NCBI GenBank assembly: GCA_963513935.1
Contig: OY740770.1
Location: 85,409,267 to 85,473,266, forward strand
DNA: 64,000 bases
Source of the DNA: Aphrophora alni
Taxonomy: Eukaryota > Arthropoda > Insecta > Hemiptera > Aphrophoridae
Direction of reading: 5' to 3'
The notes below the pieces were generated by a model that was given only the letters and a program-made list of their open reading frames with translations, did not search any database and had not been told where the DNA came from. Position numbers and translations under genes: made by a program. Shown here in pieces: positions 1 to 13,438 of the stretch; positions within the stretch are counted from its first letter, which is position 1, and each line of letters opens with the position of its first letter.

Positions 1-585
1 AGAGGAGGCATTTAAATGAATCAAGTGTCGACGTAGAAGAACAGGTGAAATCAAGTCCAGCGTATCTTATTTTTATTTATTGAATTAGAGCTTACTGTTT
101 AGTAGAGTAATTTATCAGATGGTATTAAGAACACTCTGGCAGTACACAGAAGCTATGGAACAATTACCATAAACTAGTTTGGTTTTCAATAGTAGTTCAT
201 TTTACTCAGGTTGTGAAAATGTCCCAAGTGTGGATCCGTAACACGCTAGAAAGATCAAAACAACACTCAAATTTGATGATTTTATTGTAACATACTAATA
301 AGGACTGAATAAATACAATAAATAATAAAAATAAAGCGAGATGAAGGGTGTTGGCATCGTTATAATACCTTCATATAACTCGCAACTCTTAAGGAACTAT
401 TGGTTCCGATATTCCTTTTCCATATATCACACATATATTTTTCAAAATAAATTTACAATGAATTATATTGAAAATTGCCCATGTGTCTGACAAATAGTTC
501 GTTTATTATTCTTCTACAATGGAGCTATTTATACAGTACCATGTGAGGATAATATGTGTTTCAATGTATTCAGATACTTGAAGAG

Positions 586-588
<3 letters not shown>

Positions 589-633
<45 letters not shown>
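589..633. repeat. (AT)n microsatellite
   Basis: Uninterrupted AT dinucleotide run of about 45 bp. Confidence 0.95.
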
Positions 634-638
<5 letters not shown>

Positions 639-2272
639 AATATCACTTAAAATTGGACGTGCATAAATCGGATGAACCAAAGCAACGCTGTGTTCATCAA
701 ATGGTAATCTTTGAAACTGATTCGTACACGAGATTTTGTAAATCATAACTCATAAACCCACGTTTCAGGGGAGATGATGACAAATATATTTTGATTGGAT
801 TGTTAAGAGAGTAAGCTGTAGAAATATTTGATAAAAATAGTTAGTTTAATTGTGAGAACATCAGAAATTTGTTTGATCCCCTTCAAATATGGTGACAGCA
901 AATTTGATTAAAATGGGTGTATTCGTTTGTGCTGTAAACGCTAGCGAGAGGCGAGAAACGTAATTCAAAAACGACCTTTTTACAACTGGAAAACTTAACA
1001 CAGGATGTTTGAATCATCACATAACTTTCTTTACAATATTTATATGTGAAAGAATAAAAATCATAACAGTGGGTTTAAACGGTGAATAAATGGAAAATGA
1101 TCACATAAGAAAATCATAATTGCTTGCCTTTGTCTTTATTTCTTTTATTCTTATTACCATTTGAGTGTCTCTTATTCAGGGATGCTTTATCACTTAAACG
1201 CATTTAAATTTGTTACAATGAAAGTAAGATTTTGTGAAAACTGAAGATTGTTTAAAAATTAATGTTAAGCAAAAATCTTCTTTTATGTCCCAATCATTGA
1301 ACACTCGATATTCGTATTTTGATTTAATTGTTGTTATTAGCTTACTAAAACAAACGTTTAATAAAAATAATCCCTGGTAAAAGCAATTAAACTCAACTAT
1401 CTTATGATAAATTATTATAGTTTCATTACAGAAGTGAATGCGTTATTACCTTTCTAATTTTTCTTCATGCCCAAACCTTGCCTATTTCCAGCTTCATATC
1501 TTGTAATAACTAGAGATTTACTATGCTCTTATTATTTTATATAATGAGGCTGTTGGCATATAAATGCAGGTTTCATACTTCATTTAAAAAAAACTCATTG
1601 ATTGTAAAAACATTTTCGTAGAAAACTAAAATGAACCATGAACGCTGATTTTTAAGGTTGATTATTTCAAATAGTTTAATGAAAGTTACAAAAAAAGGGA
1701 AGAGTGAAGATTATGAATCTAAATTTTGTACCAAGAAAATATGAGACGAAAATTATGGTTCCCTGATGTATTATATTTTAATGTTCATTGTTTGGTGTCC
1801 AAGTCATATTATATTTTAAAGTGTATTTATCTAAAGAAAGCTACAACATTCTTTATTAGGTTATGACTACTTTGAAATATTATATGTTATATACGTATAT
1901 GTAAATTATTATGTATTTTTTTTCATGGAGTGAAATTTAAATTGTAGTATCTAATCGGTAACATTAATTGTTTTAGTCAAATTTGATAACTTTATTACTT
2001 TAAAGGCAATTGAATTAAAGGCATTAAGATAAGGAAAGTATTTGTTAAAATCTTTTGAATTTGCTACTAACCAATAATGAAGTAAAAATGTTATTGTTTA
2101 ACAACTTTTTTCAATAAACTCATAATGAGCTTAGTGGCGAAAGTTTATTTCAATTCTAAATGAAAATAATTATTTTCATCCTCACATATTTTTTCAGATA
2201 TATTTTTGATTAAAAACAGCTATAATTTATTGCTGCACTACACAACAAATACCATATATCCTTAAACATACA

Positions 2273-2311
2273 TAACTGAAGATAACTATAGATAACTAAA
2301 GATAACTATAG
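2273..2311. repeat. Short GATAACTA-type tandem repeat
   Basis: Four imperfect copies of a GATAACTA-like 9-10 bp unit in a row. Seen directly; no function implied. Confidence 0.6.
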
Positions 2312-5300
2312 AAGAAGTACATATTTTTTTGCAAAACCTTTGAAACCATGACTTGTAATATTTTATGTATTTTAACACATCTGAAATTAGTTTAGGATAT
2401 TTGACCGCAATCGATATTAAATATTTCACTATCTTCCTAAGAGAGCCGGTGTTGTTGATCACCAAACAGTTTTGTTTTGTTTTTGCAAGAACGAGCTACA
2501 TAGGCATATATTATATACTTAGTTTTTTAATTCTCTAGCCACATTGTTTATACTCAAGGATCTCCACAAAATGTATTTGTCCTGTGTATAATATGAGTTA
2601 TAATACCATATTTTCTTTTATTAAGATACCGATGATTAATAGAAGCTTTCCCACACATCACAAGTAATTAGGATAGAAATACAAGGTTCACTATCATTAC
2701 ACTCAATGTCACTCAAACATCTAAAATAAACCAAAATCCAAGCAAATAAAATTATTACGTTTTAACGTTTATACCAATAAACGTAATTATAAATTGAAGT
2801 TTATTTTTATAACCAGCCTCATGAAATTTCATATTTTCTTACTGTTTACAGACATTACTTGTACTGATTTTCATGTTACAACACCGAGGACAGTGTGTAT
2901 ATATCTTATTATTTTTTACTAAAAGTATGATTTTTTTATAAATTTGTTTGGTTTTTTTAGGTTGGATTATTTAGCACAAATTTATAAAATTTAATGAAGA
3001 GCATTTAAAAAAAGTATTTTAATGGTAAGGTAAGCTTTGACTCAAACATTGAGGATATTAAAAGTTTGGAACTTGAGTAACGTGATCAAATATCAAAAGT
3101 AAATATATATTCTTAGTTTACAACGGTTAATCGACAAATATAATCAATAGACGACACAATATAAAAAAACTTTATTTTTAGCATTAAAATCAATTTTTTT
3201 TATATTTATTGGTATTGCAATGAATTTAAGTATACTATTAATATTGGAGAAAGTAATAAATAATATAATCAATATAGAAACCTTCTTTGTACTATTCAAC
3301 AATTTAACAGCATAAATATTCGTATAATTCATGATTATATTACACACACATTTATGCGAATGTAAGCACACTACACTAATTTAATAACAAAAATTTATTA
3401 CCGTAGGTTTGATGTTACAAGAGAATACACTTGACTCATGAATATGAATGTCAGAAGACAAAGACGCTCCCTTATTTGTGTGAGAGGTACTACGTTCAAA
3501 GGCCAGATGTTGCCTCTTGGAGTTGCATATGCTTACATTATTTGTTAAAAATTGTTTTAATAATTTTAAGTGTTAATTAAAGGAACACTTTTAGAAAATT
3601 ATTTTGTTCATTTTCATTTAAAATTGCGGATTGCTAATTTAGTTTTATTATAATATTACATATGAACAATAGTCAAATGTTAATACACAGAGAGAATCCT
3701 TCCCTTTCGTAGACAATAAAGCCCAATAATTTAAGGTGAGTATATTTTAAAAAACTAAGAAGTGGTAGTTAGTTTTTAAGATCAGCTCTTTAAAAATATT
3801 TGTCATGATAAAAGGGTTTAATGGAGTACAATTAGGTATGATATCTCTGAAAAAGAATTTTTTAATCAGTTTCACCAAGTTGAATTATTTACACTGATTA
3901 TTAACTCACTAACAGAATCATTTTCTGTCGTTAAAATCAAAAGTAGAACCCGAAATTTGGTTTCTCATTATGGTCTTCAGGACTCAGTTATCCTTTCTCA
4001 AGTTTGACCCTAAAAGGAATTATTGTGGAAAACATACATGTTCATCTCGATTTTTCTAATAAGTTTTCGAAACACAAAAAGATATTGGTAGAAGTTCCCT
4101 AAAGCCTTCAGTACAGTGATTTTCCATCAAGCAATTTCACAGGTTCAGTATTCACAGACAGCTCTATAAACCCTTTTGTTAGGTGCAACACGGGGAGATG
4201 TTCATTTAACAGATTGCCTTATGTCCTGCAAGCTCAGTAAATAAGCAACTATGGTGTATTCCATAAGGATGTCTCTATCTCACAAAATTCTAAGGAATTT
4301 CCCTTTCATTTCTAAGTAAATTAATTGTTCCTTAAACAGAAGAGTTGCCGGCAAGAAGGAAAATAATATCTCCTCTCCTACACCGGCTACATCAATGTAA
4401 CCAATCAGTCTGAATTCTTACATTCCTAATAATGATTCGCCTCCATCTTTTCTCCTGAGGCAATGAGGAGAGGTCAGATATATCGGTGCCAGAATTTACT
4501 TGTGGTCTCTTTTTATTGTGTGTTTTTATTTGAAAAAGTAGATTAATTTGGGCATATTGAACAAATTATATAATATATATAATCATATTTTTATTGAATT
4601 AAACCAAAATAGCAAAAACTTTATCGTTTTTTTATACAGTTACTAAAAACCCATTTCATGGGAAAATACGAACTATACATTATTAAGGCAAGTACTAAAT
4701 ATACAACATACTAAAGTTGCTTTTATTCTTTTTCGTATCTTAATTATTTTATTAACTTTGGTATTTTTTATCCTAGTATAATTTTGTCTTTATCTTTTTA
4801 GATCATTGTTACTGACAGTTGTGCCGTTTAAAATGACTTTGTGAATAAATTCTGTTGTAAATAATAAAGAAGATAATTATCCCTAATATTATTAACAACA
4901 TTTGCTTTAATATTTTGGCAAACACACTTCTATACACAATGAATTATTAATAATAAAACCAGTACTTAATTAGCTCTCAGAAAATCAAAACAAATTTTTT
5001 AGACAAATTAAATTGAAAATTGATTTAATCATTAACAATTTGAGGCTAATTAATAAAATTAAAGTTAAATGAGTTCCATTAATTTTAATACATCACCATT
5101 GAAAAAGACAAATAAACTCAGGGGATACGGAATAAACACCTAATTAATTTTAATAAAAAGCTATTTGTTTCTGCAAGGTTCTTTTGTGGATAATGCCTAT
5201 CTAGATGTTTATTTTATATTTTATAGCATAGGAGTACTTTTATATATCTGTATATTAGTAACTTTTAAGAAACCTGTAATTTCTAAACCATTCCCTAGTT

Positions 5301-6991
5301 AAAGATATGTGTATATTTCAGCGCATGGACGTTCGTTGAACTTTTTTATTATAAATTATTATAAATATTCTAGGTGGATTAGAAGTGATTTTTATTTTTA
5401 TCTGAAAACTGCCAAACATGACATAAAGTTTGTATCTTGTTTAGAATATGATTAAAATATCACTTTGTATCTTTTTGGAATCTGAGATTTTATTATAATT
5501 TTTTTACTTGATTTATTAATGTATATTTTTCTATGTGATGCTGAATATGAGGAAATAATTGAAAACATTTCTTAACACAATACAAAAAGAAACACATACA
5601 ATGTCACATTATTTTAATATGAGCATATTTCTAGAATCTATAGATCAAAATGATCAAACATAAATATTCCGTATTGACCAATAACCCGAAGTTTTTGCGA
5701 GTTAAAATATTAACACTAATGACAAAGGCAATATTATGAATTAAGGGACAGTCAACGAATTTTTCAAGGAATGTGATAAGACATAAATGATTTATATTGT
5801 TAAACTAGGGGTAAAAAACATATCTAGTAATAGTTTTAGATAACTCAAAAGGATTTTGAGAAATATAATTAAACCTAATATTGCCTCAAATTGCCATACA
5901 TTTAATGATTTAATAAATATTAACTTTTATTTTTATGAAATATATTTAAAAAGTATACACTTTATATGCTTATTCTGAAACGTTACCACCGACCCAAAAT
6001 TTAGGAATGTTTAGTTTCATAAATGTCAATATAAAGGATTTGATTTTTAGAAAAGCGATATTGTTTGGACTTTGATAGAATAATAGTTTTAAATTTATTA
6101 ACTATGGATTAATAATAAAGTAACTTCTTAATTAATTTTCTGTTTTCAAAATATTTAAAAAAATAAAATAACCTGAGTGGATATTTTTTTCAAAACATCA
6201 AACTATCACATTGAAAAGTAAATGTAAAAAAGCCAAAAATGAAACATGATTTCTTTAAATAGAAGTTTTTTGAAGTCTGTTTAAATTTTCCTAAATTGGC
6301 CTTTATCATGATGAAGGCAACGTCAAAAAAATGTATGACTAAGAAATTAAAGAGATTGAGTAAGTCACATTTCCATTTCATATTTTGTTATTTTTTGTTT
6401 TTTTAAGTTCTTATAATTATATGAAGGATCCTTCTTTTGATAAAATATGCGATTAATTTGATTATTAATATTGAACATTCCAACTTCTCGAATTTTGTTG
6501 AAAAATCGATTTGATAGAATGCAACTTTGTAAGATATTTCGAAAAATATTGCGTGATAAATATAATTATTACTGTTCACAACAATGTTTTCGGCATTCTA
6601 TATAGGAAAGGATAATATAACTGTAATAGTCTTTATTTGAAAAATATTTGTGTTGTGGCAACTATGAATTAGTGTTTTACTCTTGGCCTGAACATGATGC
6701 CTTCCATTATTATGTAGTTGTCAACATCCTGTAATTTTCAATACTTCTGTTCCATACAATCTTATTTTTGATTTCATGTTTCCGCAGATCAGTTAATTTA
6801 AGAAAAAACATAGTTTATTTTCTTCCTCTGCAGTAATTTGCTGCAGTAAGAACATATGATTATTTTCCCGCTTACAGTGTTCCAATTTTACACACTTTTG
6901 TTATACAGTTTATAGTCTTGTTTACATTTGGTCGAAGGGTTATGAAACTAACCTTCGTTTAAGTGATATTTATAAATTTGATTATGAAACC

Positions 6992-7034
6992 AAACATAAC
7001 AAAACATAACATAACGTACTATAACATAACATAT
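6992..7034. repeat. AACATAAC-type short tandem repeat
   Basis: Five or more imperfect copies of an AACATAAC-like unit in about 43 bp. Confidence 0.65.
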
Positions 7035-7980
7035 AATTTACAAATATACAAATTTCTTTGAAAAAAAATTGTCGAAATTGTAGCTTCGGCAATAAAAACG
7101 CTCATTCTTTAATCGTTTCTACAAAAATAGGGATATCAAATTAATCTAAATGTACCGATTATTATTGTTTGGAATTAAGTACTAGTTATAAGTTGTCTTT
7201 CTAAATGCCAATATGTTATATTCAAATAGAACAAAGGCAATACATTCAAATATAAATAATCCATAATTGTTATCACATTCTCATGGTTTTGTTTTACTTT
7301 TCTATTACACACACATAAATATATCAACGATTTCTATATGGTATAAACATGTAATATAATTTTGTTATTAAATTTGGTTTGAAAATAGGCCCAAGTTCTA
7401 ATTTGGTATATTAACAACTTTATAGTTAGTTTGTTTAATACATTGAATAGTTTAGATCTGATTGAAGGACTATAATTGAGTAATCTTTACTTTCAGTAAC
7501 AAAGAAAAGAGTAAAATATGCTGTGTTTTTATTGCCGATGCTGTGGACAGTGGAAAAACGTTTTGTATGAAGCATTATTACATTTGTTTTATAAGAAAGG
7601 AATAAAATGTTCCGCTGTAGTTTGAAAAGGCATTGCAGAAATGTTACTCCCAGGAGGACGTGTCACTGTATATTTCCAATCCCTTTGTTTGAGAATTCTG
7701 TTATTTTTGTGAAACCAATTCCAAAGCTGTAAAATTTTAAAAATTTAAAAAATTATAAACTTTTGATGAAGTGTCTATGATCTCTGATAATGGCCCAACA
7801 TGCCTTGATAGTTTAATTTGTGACATCGAAAATAACGAACAACCATTTGTGTGTGAGATTTTGATTGATATTTGGAAATGATTTATAATATGTTCACTCA
7901 GTAACTACTTCTCAGCCTTCTAATTCACTCAGAAATGATCAATAAATTATTTGTTGTTTAAAAAATTTGCTAATATATAA

Positions 7981-7984
<4 letters not shown>

Positions 7985-8034
<50 letters not shown>
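7985..8034. repeat. (AT)n microsatellite
   Basis: Uninterrupted AT run of about 50 bp. Confidence 0.95.
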
Positions 8035-8037
<3 letters not shown>

Positions 8038-9654
8038 ATGAGTAAAGTAGAGAGAGAGCATATAGAAAGAATAATATTTGTATTTAGAAGAAGATAATAA
8101 CTACAGAAATAATATTTTCCACTCTATTATATTTCTAATAATTCTTAAGTCATGAATTATGGGATACAGGCCTTAGGATGCTTACACTGTTCTGTAGATT
8201 ATTACTATTGATTTATCCTTAATGACAACCATTCATTAACCCTGTAATGTCTCCACAGAGTGTATGCAATGATTTATGGTATTCATACCAACAATAATTA
8301 AAACCAATACCAATGTAATTAAGTACATATACATGGTGCCAGGATATTTATTTACTTTAGTTACACATTATTGATTATCTATAAATTAGCTCTTGGTGTT
8401 AATATAACTGTGTTTGTTTTAGAGTTGTGTTTATTATATATAACGATAGTTTTGTATTACTTTATCTGTACAGTATAACTCTGCAATCGTTACACCTATA
8501 ATAATGTGTACATTACATTTGGATAGATTAAAATACATTGGTAATAGTTTTAATGTTAGTTCATGTAATCGAAATATACTTTCTGGAACCCTGCTGACAT
8601 TTAAATAAAAAGATAGTTTATTTTTAACAGATGTACATTAAAATTTTTTTATAGTATTGAGGTTACTTTAGATATACATCAAATACTATCGGTATCTATG
8701 ATAACAGTGTCAAAACTTAACCTTAATACAAACAAATTAGCGAATGGAGGATGGGTGAGCAAGATATTAGATAACGACTAGTCACGTGACCTAGATGGTG
8801 AACACAGTTTATTATTTTTTTAGTTTTCTTATCAGTAATTCTAGATTCGGGATTTTCAGAGAAGGATTAGTACATTTTTAGAAAATATTAACATTAAAAT
8901 CACCACTATCTAAAATATTTTTATCTATATATTTGTGAGAGAAATAGATATATTATTTTAAATTATATAATTGAAAAGCCAAACTAGTATGATAATAATA
9001 ATTTCAAACTTTTGTCAATCAAAATCACAATACTTCCTTTTTCTAAACAGACCTATTTTGTATAAGAGTAATTATATATAGACAGAGAAAATAGATATTC
9101 TTTCCTTGTGAGTATTTTTACATTGTGAATAGAGTAATTCCCATAACAAATAACAAACACTTCATAAACTGAGCACTAATTTTAAACGTATACTTACACA
9201 AACCAAAGGTATGCAAACAAAACTTATCCGCTCTAATTCCCAATTAGGTTATATTTTTGAATTTTTTTTTTTAATAATCAAATATTAGTAAAGCTATTAT
9301 CATTATTATCATTTTATTTCATGTCTATTTTATATTAGACCGTTTATATGAGAATAATTTTATATAAATTTTATATAAATCTAGTGTCACTGCATAAATA
9401 ACTGATCTTCCTTTAATTGCTTCGTGAAAATAGTTACTTTAAAACTTTTAAAGATTTTAAAGTATGGAGCATGACTGTATACGAGCGATTTGTAATTATA
9501 AAATAAAATAAGACGGATAATTTTTTGTCTATAACATTAATTTTTTTAAATGTGTTAATTGTAAAATAACTTTGAAAAGTCCTATTTTTTATTATAGATT
9601 TTGTTGCTATTTTATGTTTCAGTTCCTAATGAAAACTGAAATAATTGAATACCA

Positions 9655-9661
<7 letters not shown>

Positions 9662-9719
<58 letters not shown>
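9662..9719. repeat. (AT)n microsatellite
   Basis: Uninterrupted AT run of about 58 bp. Open frames through it on both strands are only Tyr-Ile repeats and are not genes. Confidence 0.95.
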
Positions 9720-9720
<1 letters not shown>

Positions 9721-11019
9721 GACAAAAACAAGTTGGTTCCATTGTAAATAGTTTAGCCGTATTCAAAGTCAGAAGACAGAAAATGCTTTTCGACCAAATA
9801 GCTGATAATTCATATAGAATTGCCATTCAAAATTTGTATTCTCTTATCCGTAGCCTTCTATTGTTTTCCTTGTCCCTTTTACGTTTGTTTTTAAAGTCTT
9901 GTTGATTTCAAGGAGGAGCTTAATATATTTTGTCTTTGAGAACAAAATAAGCTATGATCAGGGCACTTAATCAATACTCTAAGAACTGCAAGTTAAATAT
10001 TTATATTTTTAGAACCAATACAACCACTCAATCCTTAAGGACCTTAAGGAAACAGATAGCATTAATGAAATAAAATGAAACTATTGTAACCACTAGCATT
10101 ATTAACTGGTTTTACTTAACACTATCTGAGAAGCTGAGCGTAACAATACTTGCTCAGAATTATATCAGAATGAAGATACAGTAATTTGAAGAAATAATAC
10201 AGTTATCAGTTTTATGTCTTCAAGAACTGTTCTACCGATGTACAGTTGGTACTAGATACTAATTAATTTTTGTTTTCAGGGTGAGAAAAATTAGATTGTA
10301 ATTGCTCAATGAATAATTTATGCGGATATATGAACGTATGTCTATAAACCTTTGAAGTTCTTTAATCTAGCCATTTATTTTAAATTAATTTTAAAATATA
10401 TAAAAGTTGAGTTACGTAATAGAGTACAAATAAGTGCATATGTATCGGTTATGAAAAATGAGCTATTTTTCTATAATACATTAGTAGTAACCTAATTAGT
10501 ATTAAACAATAATAATTTAATTAATTTACATTATCAATATCCTTTAATCAACTGCCACAAACAGGTTATTATTGTCCTAGTCATAATCCTTGTATTGAAA
10601 AACCCTAGTTCGTTATATTATTTTTCTGAAATTATTCCTAAAAGTCTCTGGACAGTATGCCTAATTTGTGTACCAAATTCTTAAATTACCCTTGTTTGAG
10701 TATATAAATTACCTTTTTAATCGCGGAAACAGAAAAAAACATCTTAAATTATCCTAATTTCATAAGCATTAGACACAACAGTTATGAGAAATGAGCGGTT
10801 GAGTGATATAAAGAAATCAATCAGGCTTGTTATATACCAATATGTGACATAATTGCAATTATATGATGCATTCAAACTGTAAAGCTAATATATCAATATT
10901 TAATAATTACAGCTGGTGTTCGTGAGTAATTTTAATTGCTGTGCATTTTGCGTAATTTATGTCCCCACAATATATCAATCGGTATTGCAAGATTTGATGT
11001 ATTACATCTAGTGTATGCA

Positions 11020-11024
<5 letters not shown>

Positions 11025-11055
<31 letters not shown>
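11025..11055. repeat. (AT)n microsatellite
   Basis: AT run of about 31 bp. Confidence 0.9.
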
Positions 11056-11059
<4 letters not shown>

Positions 11060-12584
11060 GTCATAGAAAATAAATCTATAAAAATATTGTATGTGGTGGA
11101 TTAGATTGTGCTTACTGTTTTCATTAAAAAACATTTTTCTTAATTAACATCATCTACAATGGTAACTTTAATGAAAAGTTAAATCTATTGCTGACGATAC
11201 TGTTTTTACGCCCTTAAATAAAATTTAGCTGGTTAATAAGTAAACAATGAATGAGGATTTATTGAGCTAAATAATCATTTACTGCACATGTAAAATTAAA
11301 AAAAAATCTTTATGAAATTTGAAATAATCTCAAAATTTTAGTACTCGGATTTTAGATCGCATGGAGTGAATCCCTCTAGAAGTAGTTATTGTAAATAAAA
11401 GAAAAATAAGACACATTTTGAAGAAAACTTTTTAAAGTAACATTAAATAAAAGTTTTTATTCAATAAATAAAACGGGGAAACCACGAATTTATATGTTAT
11501 TTGTTTTGTTTTTTCAAAATTATTATATACATTGGTACGATGTTTAGAAAAAAGGGGGGAAACCGAAGTTATTATAACAAACCGAAGTTATATAACCTGT
11601 GTTATTTATAACACCGACACATCTCGATTTAAATGGTATATCGTTATATTCTTTCAAATGAAGTAAAGTTATCAAATATAATATGAAATTAATCCCAGTA
11701 AACATTTTTCCTAAATTGTTTTTAAACTGTTTCTAAAATGAATTTATCATTTTTTACTCGGATGTAAGTCAGAATCCAACTTCTAAACTAAAGTTGAAAC
11801 AATATTTTAGAATTAAGTAAAGCAAACTGACATTTCGGATTCTTTTCCCACTATGCATACTGAAATATAGACTATTATTATTGATGATATTGGAAATATA
11901 ATTATTCTAATTTAAGTTTTAATTTTATTTAAGTATATACAAAAGTTGTATGAAATGTTAGTTAGAAAGCTACGATAGTTGCAGGTGTTCCAAATCCCGT
12001 CCATAGATCATTCCAACGAGGTAACATTTGCAATTCCAATTCACGCCAGACTTGACATGTGATTTAAACTTTTCTTGCACGATTCGTTTGTACCTTTTCA
12101 GTGTTTCGCTTCTGATAAAAGTTCCTATGACACTTCACCTTAATCTTTTGTGTTCTTACATTACACAAAAGAGTTGCTACATTTTATCTCCTAAATAAAT
12201 TTACATAAATTATTAAGATTCTATGATTAATCATTAAATTTTTGCACATTTTATGGAAATTAATAGGCCTACATGCTAATTTTGTGGTAATAATGGCAAA
12301 GTTCATGTTTCTAGATCGAAAAATTGTTACTGTTAAGTTATTTTATAAACAATTCCTTAAAGCCCTTATGTCATTATTCATGAAGCAAAATTTAGTGATT
12401 TTAATTGTATTTTTATTTATTCTTAACATTTATAGTTCTTGAGATATTGAGTATTTCGATAAAACCACTAAACATTAACGTTACTTTGTAAATAAAACCT
12501 TGCTGATTGTAAAATTTTGATTGACTATGATAATACTACTGTCATCTTACACCAACTTATTGCTTTATTGTAACTAGTACATCA

Positions 12585-13437
12585 CTAAATTAACTGTTCA
12601 AAATTTCCGTCCTGATTAATGATGCACGCATTCAGGCGCCTTCTCATTGATTACTTACTCTTCTAAAAATAACTGGTGTCTGACGGATTCTTTCAATACC
12701 ATTCACAATCCTCTCCCTCAGCTCTTCCAATGTTTCTACTGGGGTGTAGTAAAGAAGAGTCTTTATGTGCTCCCATTAGTAAAAGTCCAGGGAGTTGAGG
12801 TTAAGTGACGTCGGAGGCATTGTTACTGGACCGCCCCGCCCAAACTATTTGTTGCGATAGGTCTCGTTTAGTAGACCTCGAACACGGTGGTACCTCATCA
12901 AGCATAAACCACGTGACACAACGTATGTTCAATGGTAAGTCTTATTATACATTTTGAAGATCAATTGTTAAAAATTGTAAATATCTGTCGCCGTTCAGAG
13001 TTCCAGGTAGTAAACTGAAAACAACAACAAAAAGTCATCCAAAATACCAGCCCATATATTTACTGAATATAGATACTGGTGACGACTTTGTGTTATTTCA
13101 TGGGGTTTTCCATAGACCAAATATGAGAGATAGGAAGGTCGGTGATTGCTGTTCCTCAAAAATTGCATTCAACTGTAAATAACAGTTTAGTTCGGCATAT
13201 TTTTACAAACAGATTTGGACAGATATTAATTCGTTGATGATAATCTCGAGGTAACAGAGCCTAAAATTTCTGGACATGATATGAGTATAATGGTTTTTCT
13301 TGTATTATGTGTCAAATTATCACATTACTTACAATAAACTGTTGAGCAATCACTCTTGTACATTTTTCGGGGTGTTGCATATGTCATTTAGCCCACCCCC
13401 TTCAAATTCATGTGTTGTTATTAGAGGTAGTCGTCCT
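12585..13437 (-). pseudogene. Decayed Tc1/mariner-superfamily (DDE) transposase
   Basis: Minus-strand translation in shifting frames gives recognisable pieces of an insect DDE transposase. In order these are: LLPRDYHQRIN near 13220-13260; an N-P-H-like stretch before a VN.W.G-type strand near 13050-13130; LPGTLNGDRYLQFL near 12960-13010; an aspartate segment reading like FM.D.VPPCSRS near 12890-12910; a block equivalent to SPDL.PLDF.LWG near 12770-12830; and a C-terminal block with RRRLNACIINQ near 12600-12650, ending at a TAG at 12585-12587. Several stop codons and frameshifts interrupt it, so it cannot make a protein. The blocks match, in order, those of the better-preserved transposase at 38105-38971. 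The N-terminal DNA-binding part is absent because the satellite array begins at 13439. Identification as a transposase relic is firm; the subfamily is inferred. Confidence 0.85.
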
Positions 13438-13438
13438 G

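Larger units (their letters stand above)
1..12584. other. AT-rich non-coding DNA, no gene recognised
   Basis: No open frame here looks like a protein family. The longest ones are short, low-complexity and rich in Asn, Ile, Lys, Phe and Tyr, as expected by chance in AT-rich DNA. The stretch holds four (AT)n tracts and two small tandem motifs, listed separately. The segment near 4060-4500 is visibly less AT-rich than its surroundings, but no coding or structural signal could be defined in it. Confidence 0.6.

Noticed and set aside
9626..9905. Overlapping frames on both strands
   Set aside because: Translations of an AT microsatellite plus short flanks.
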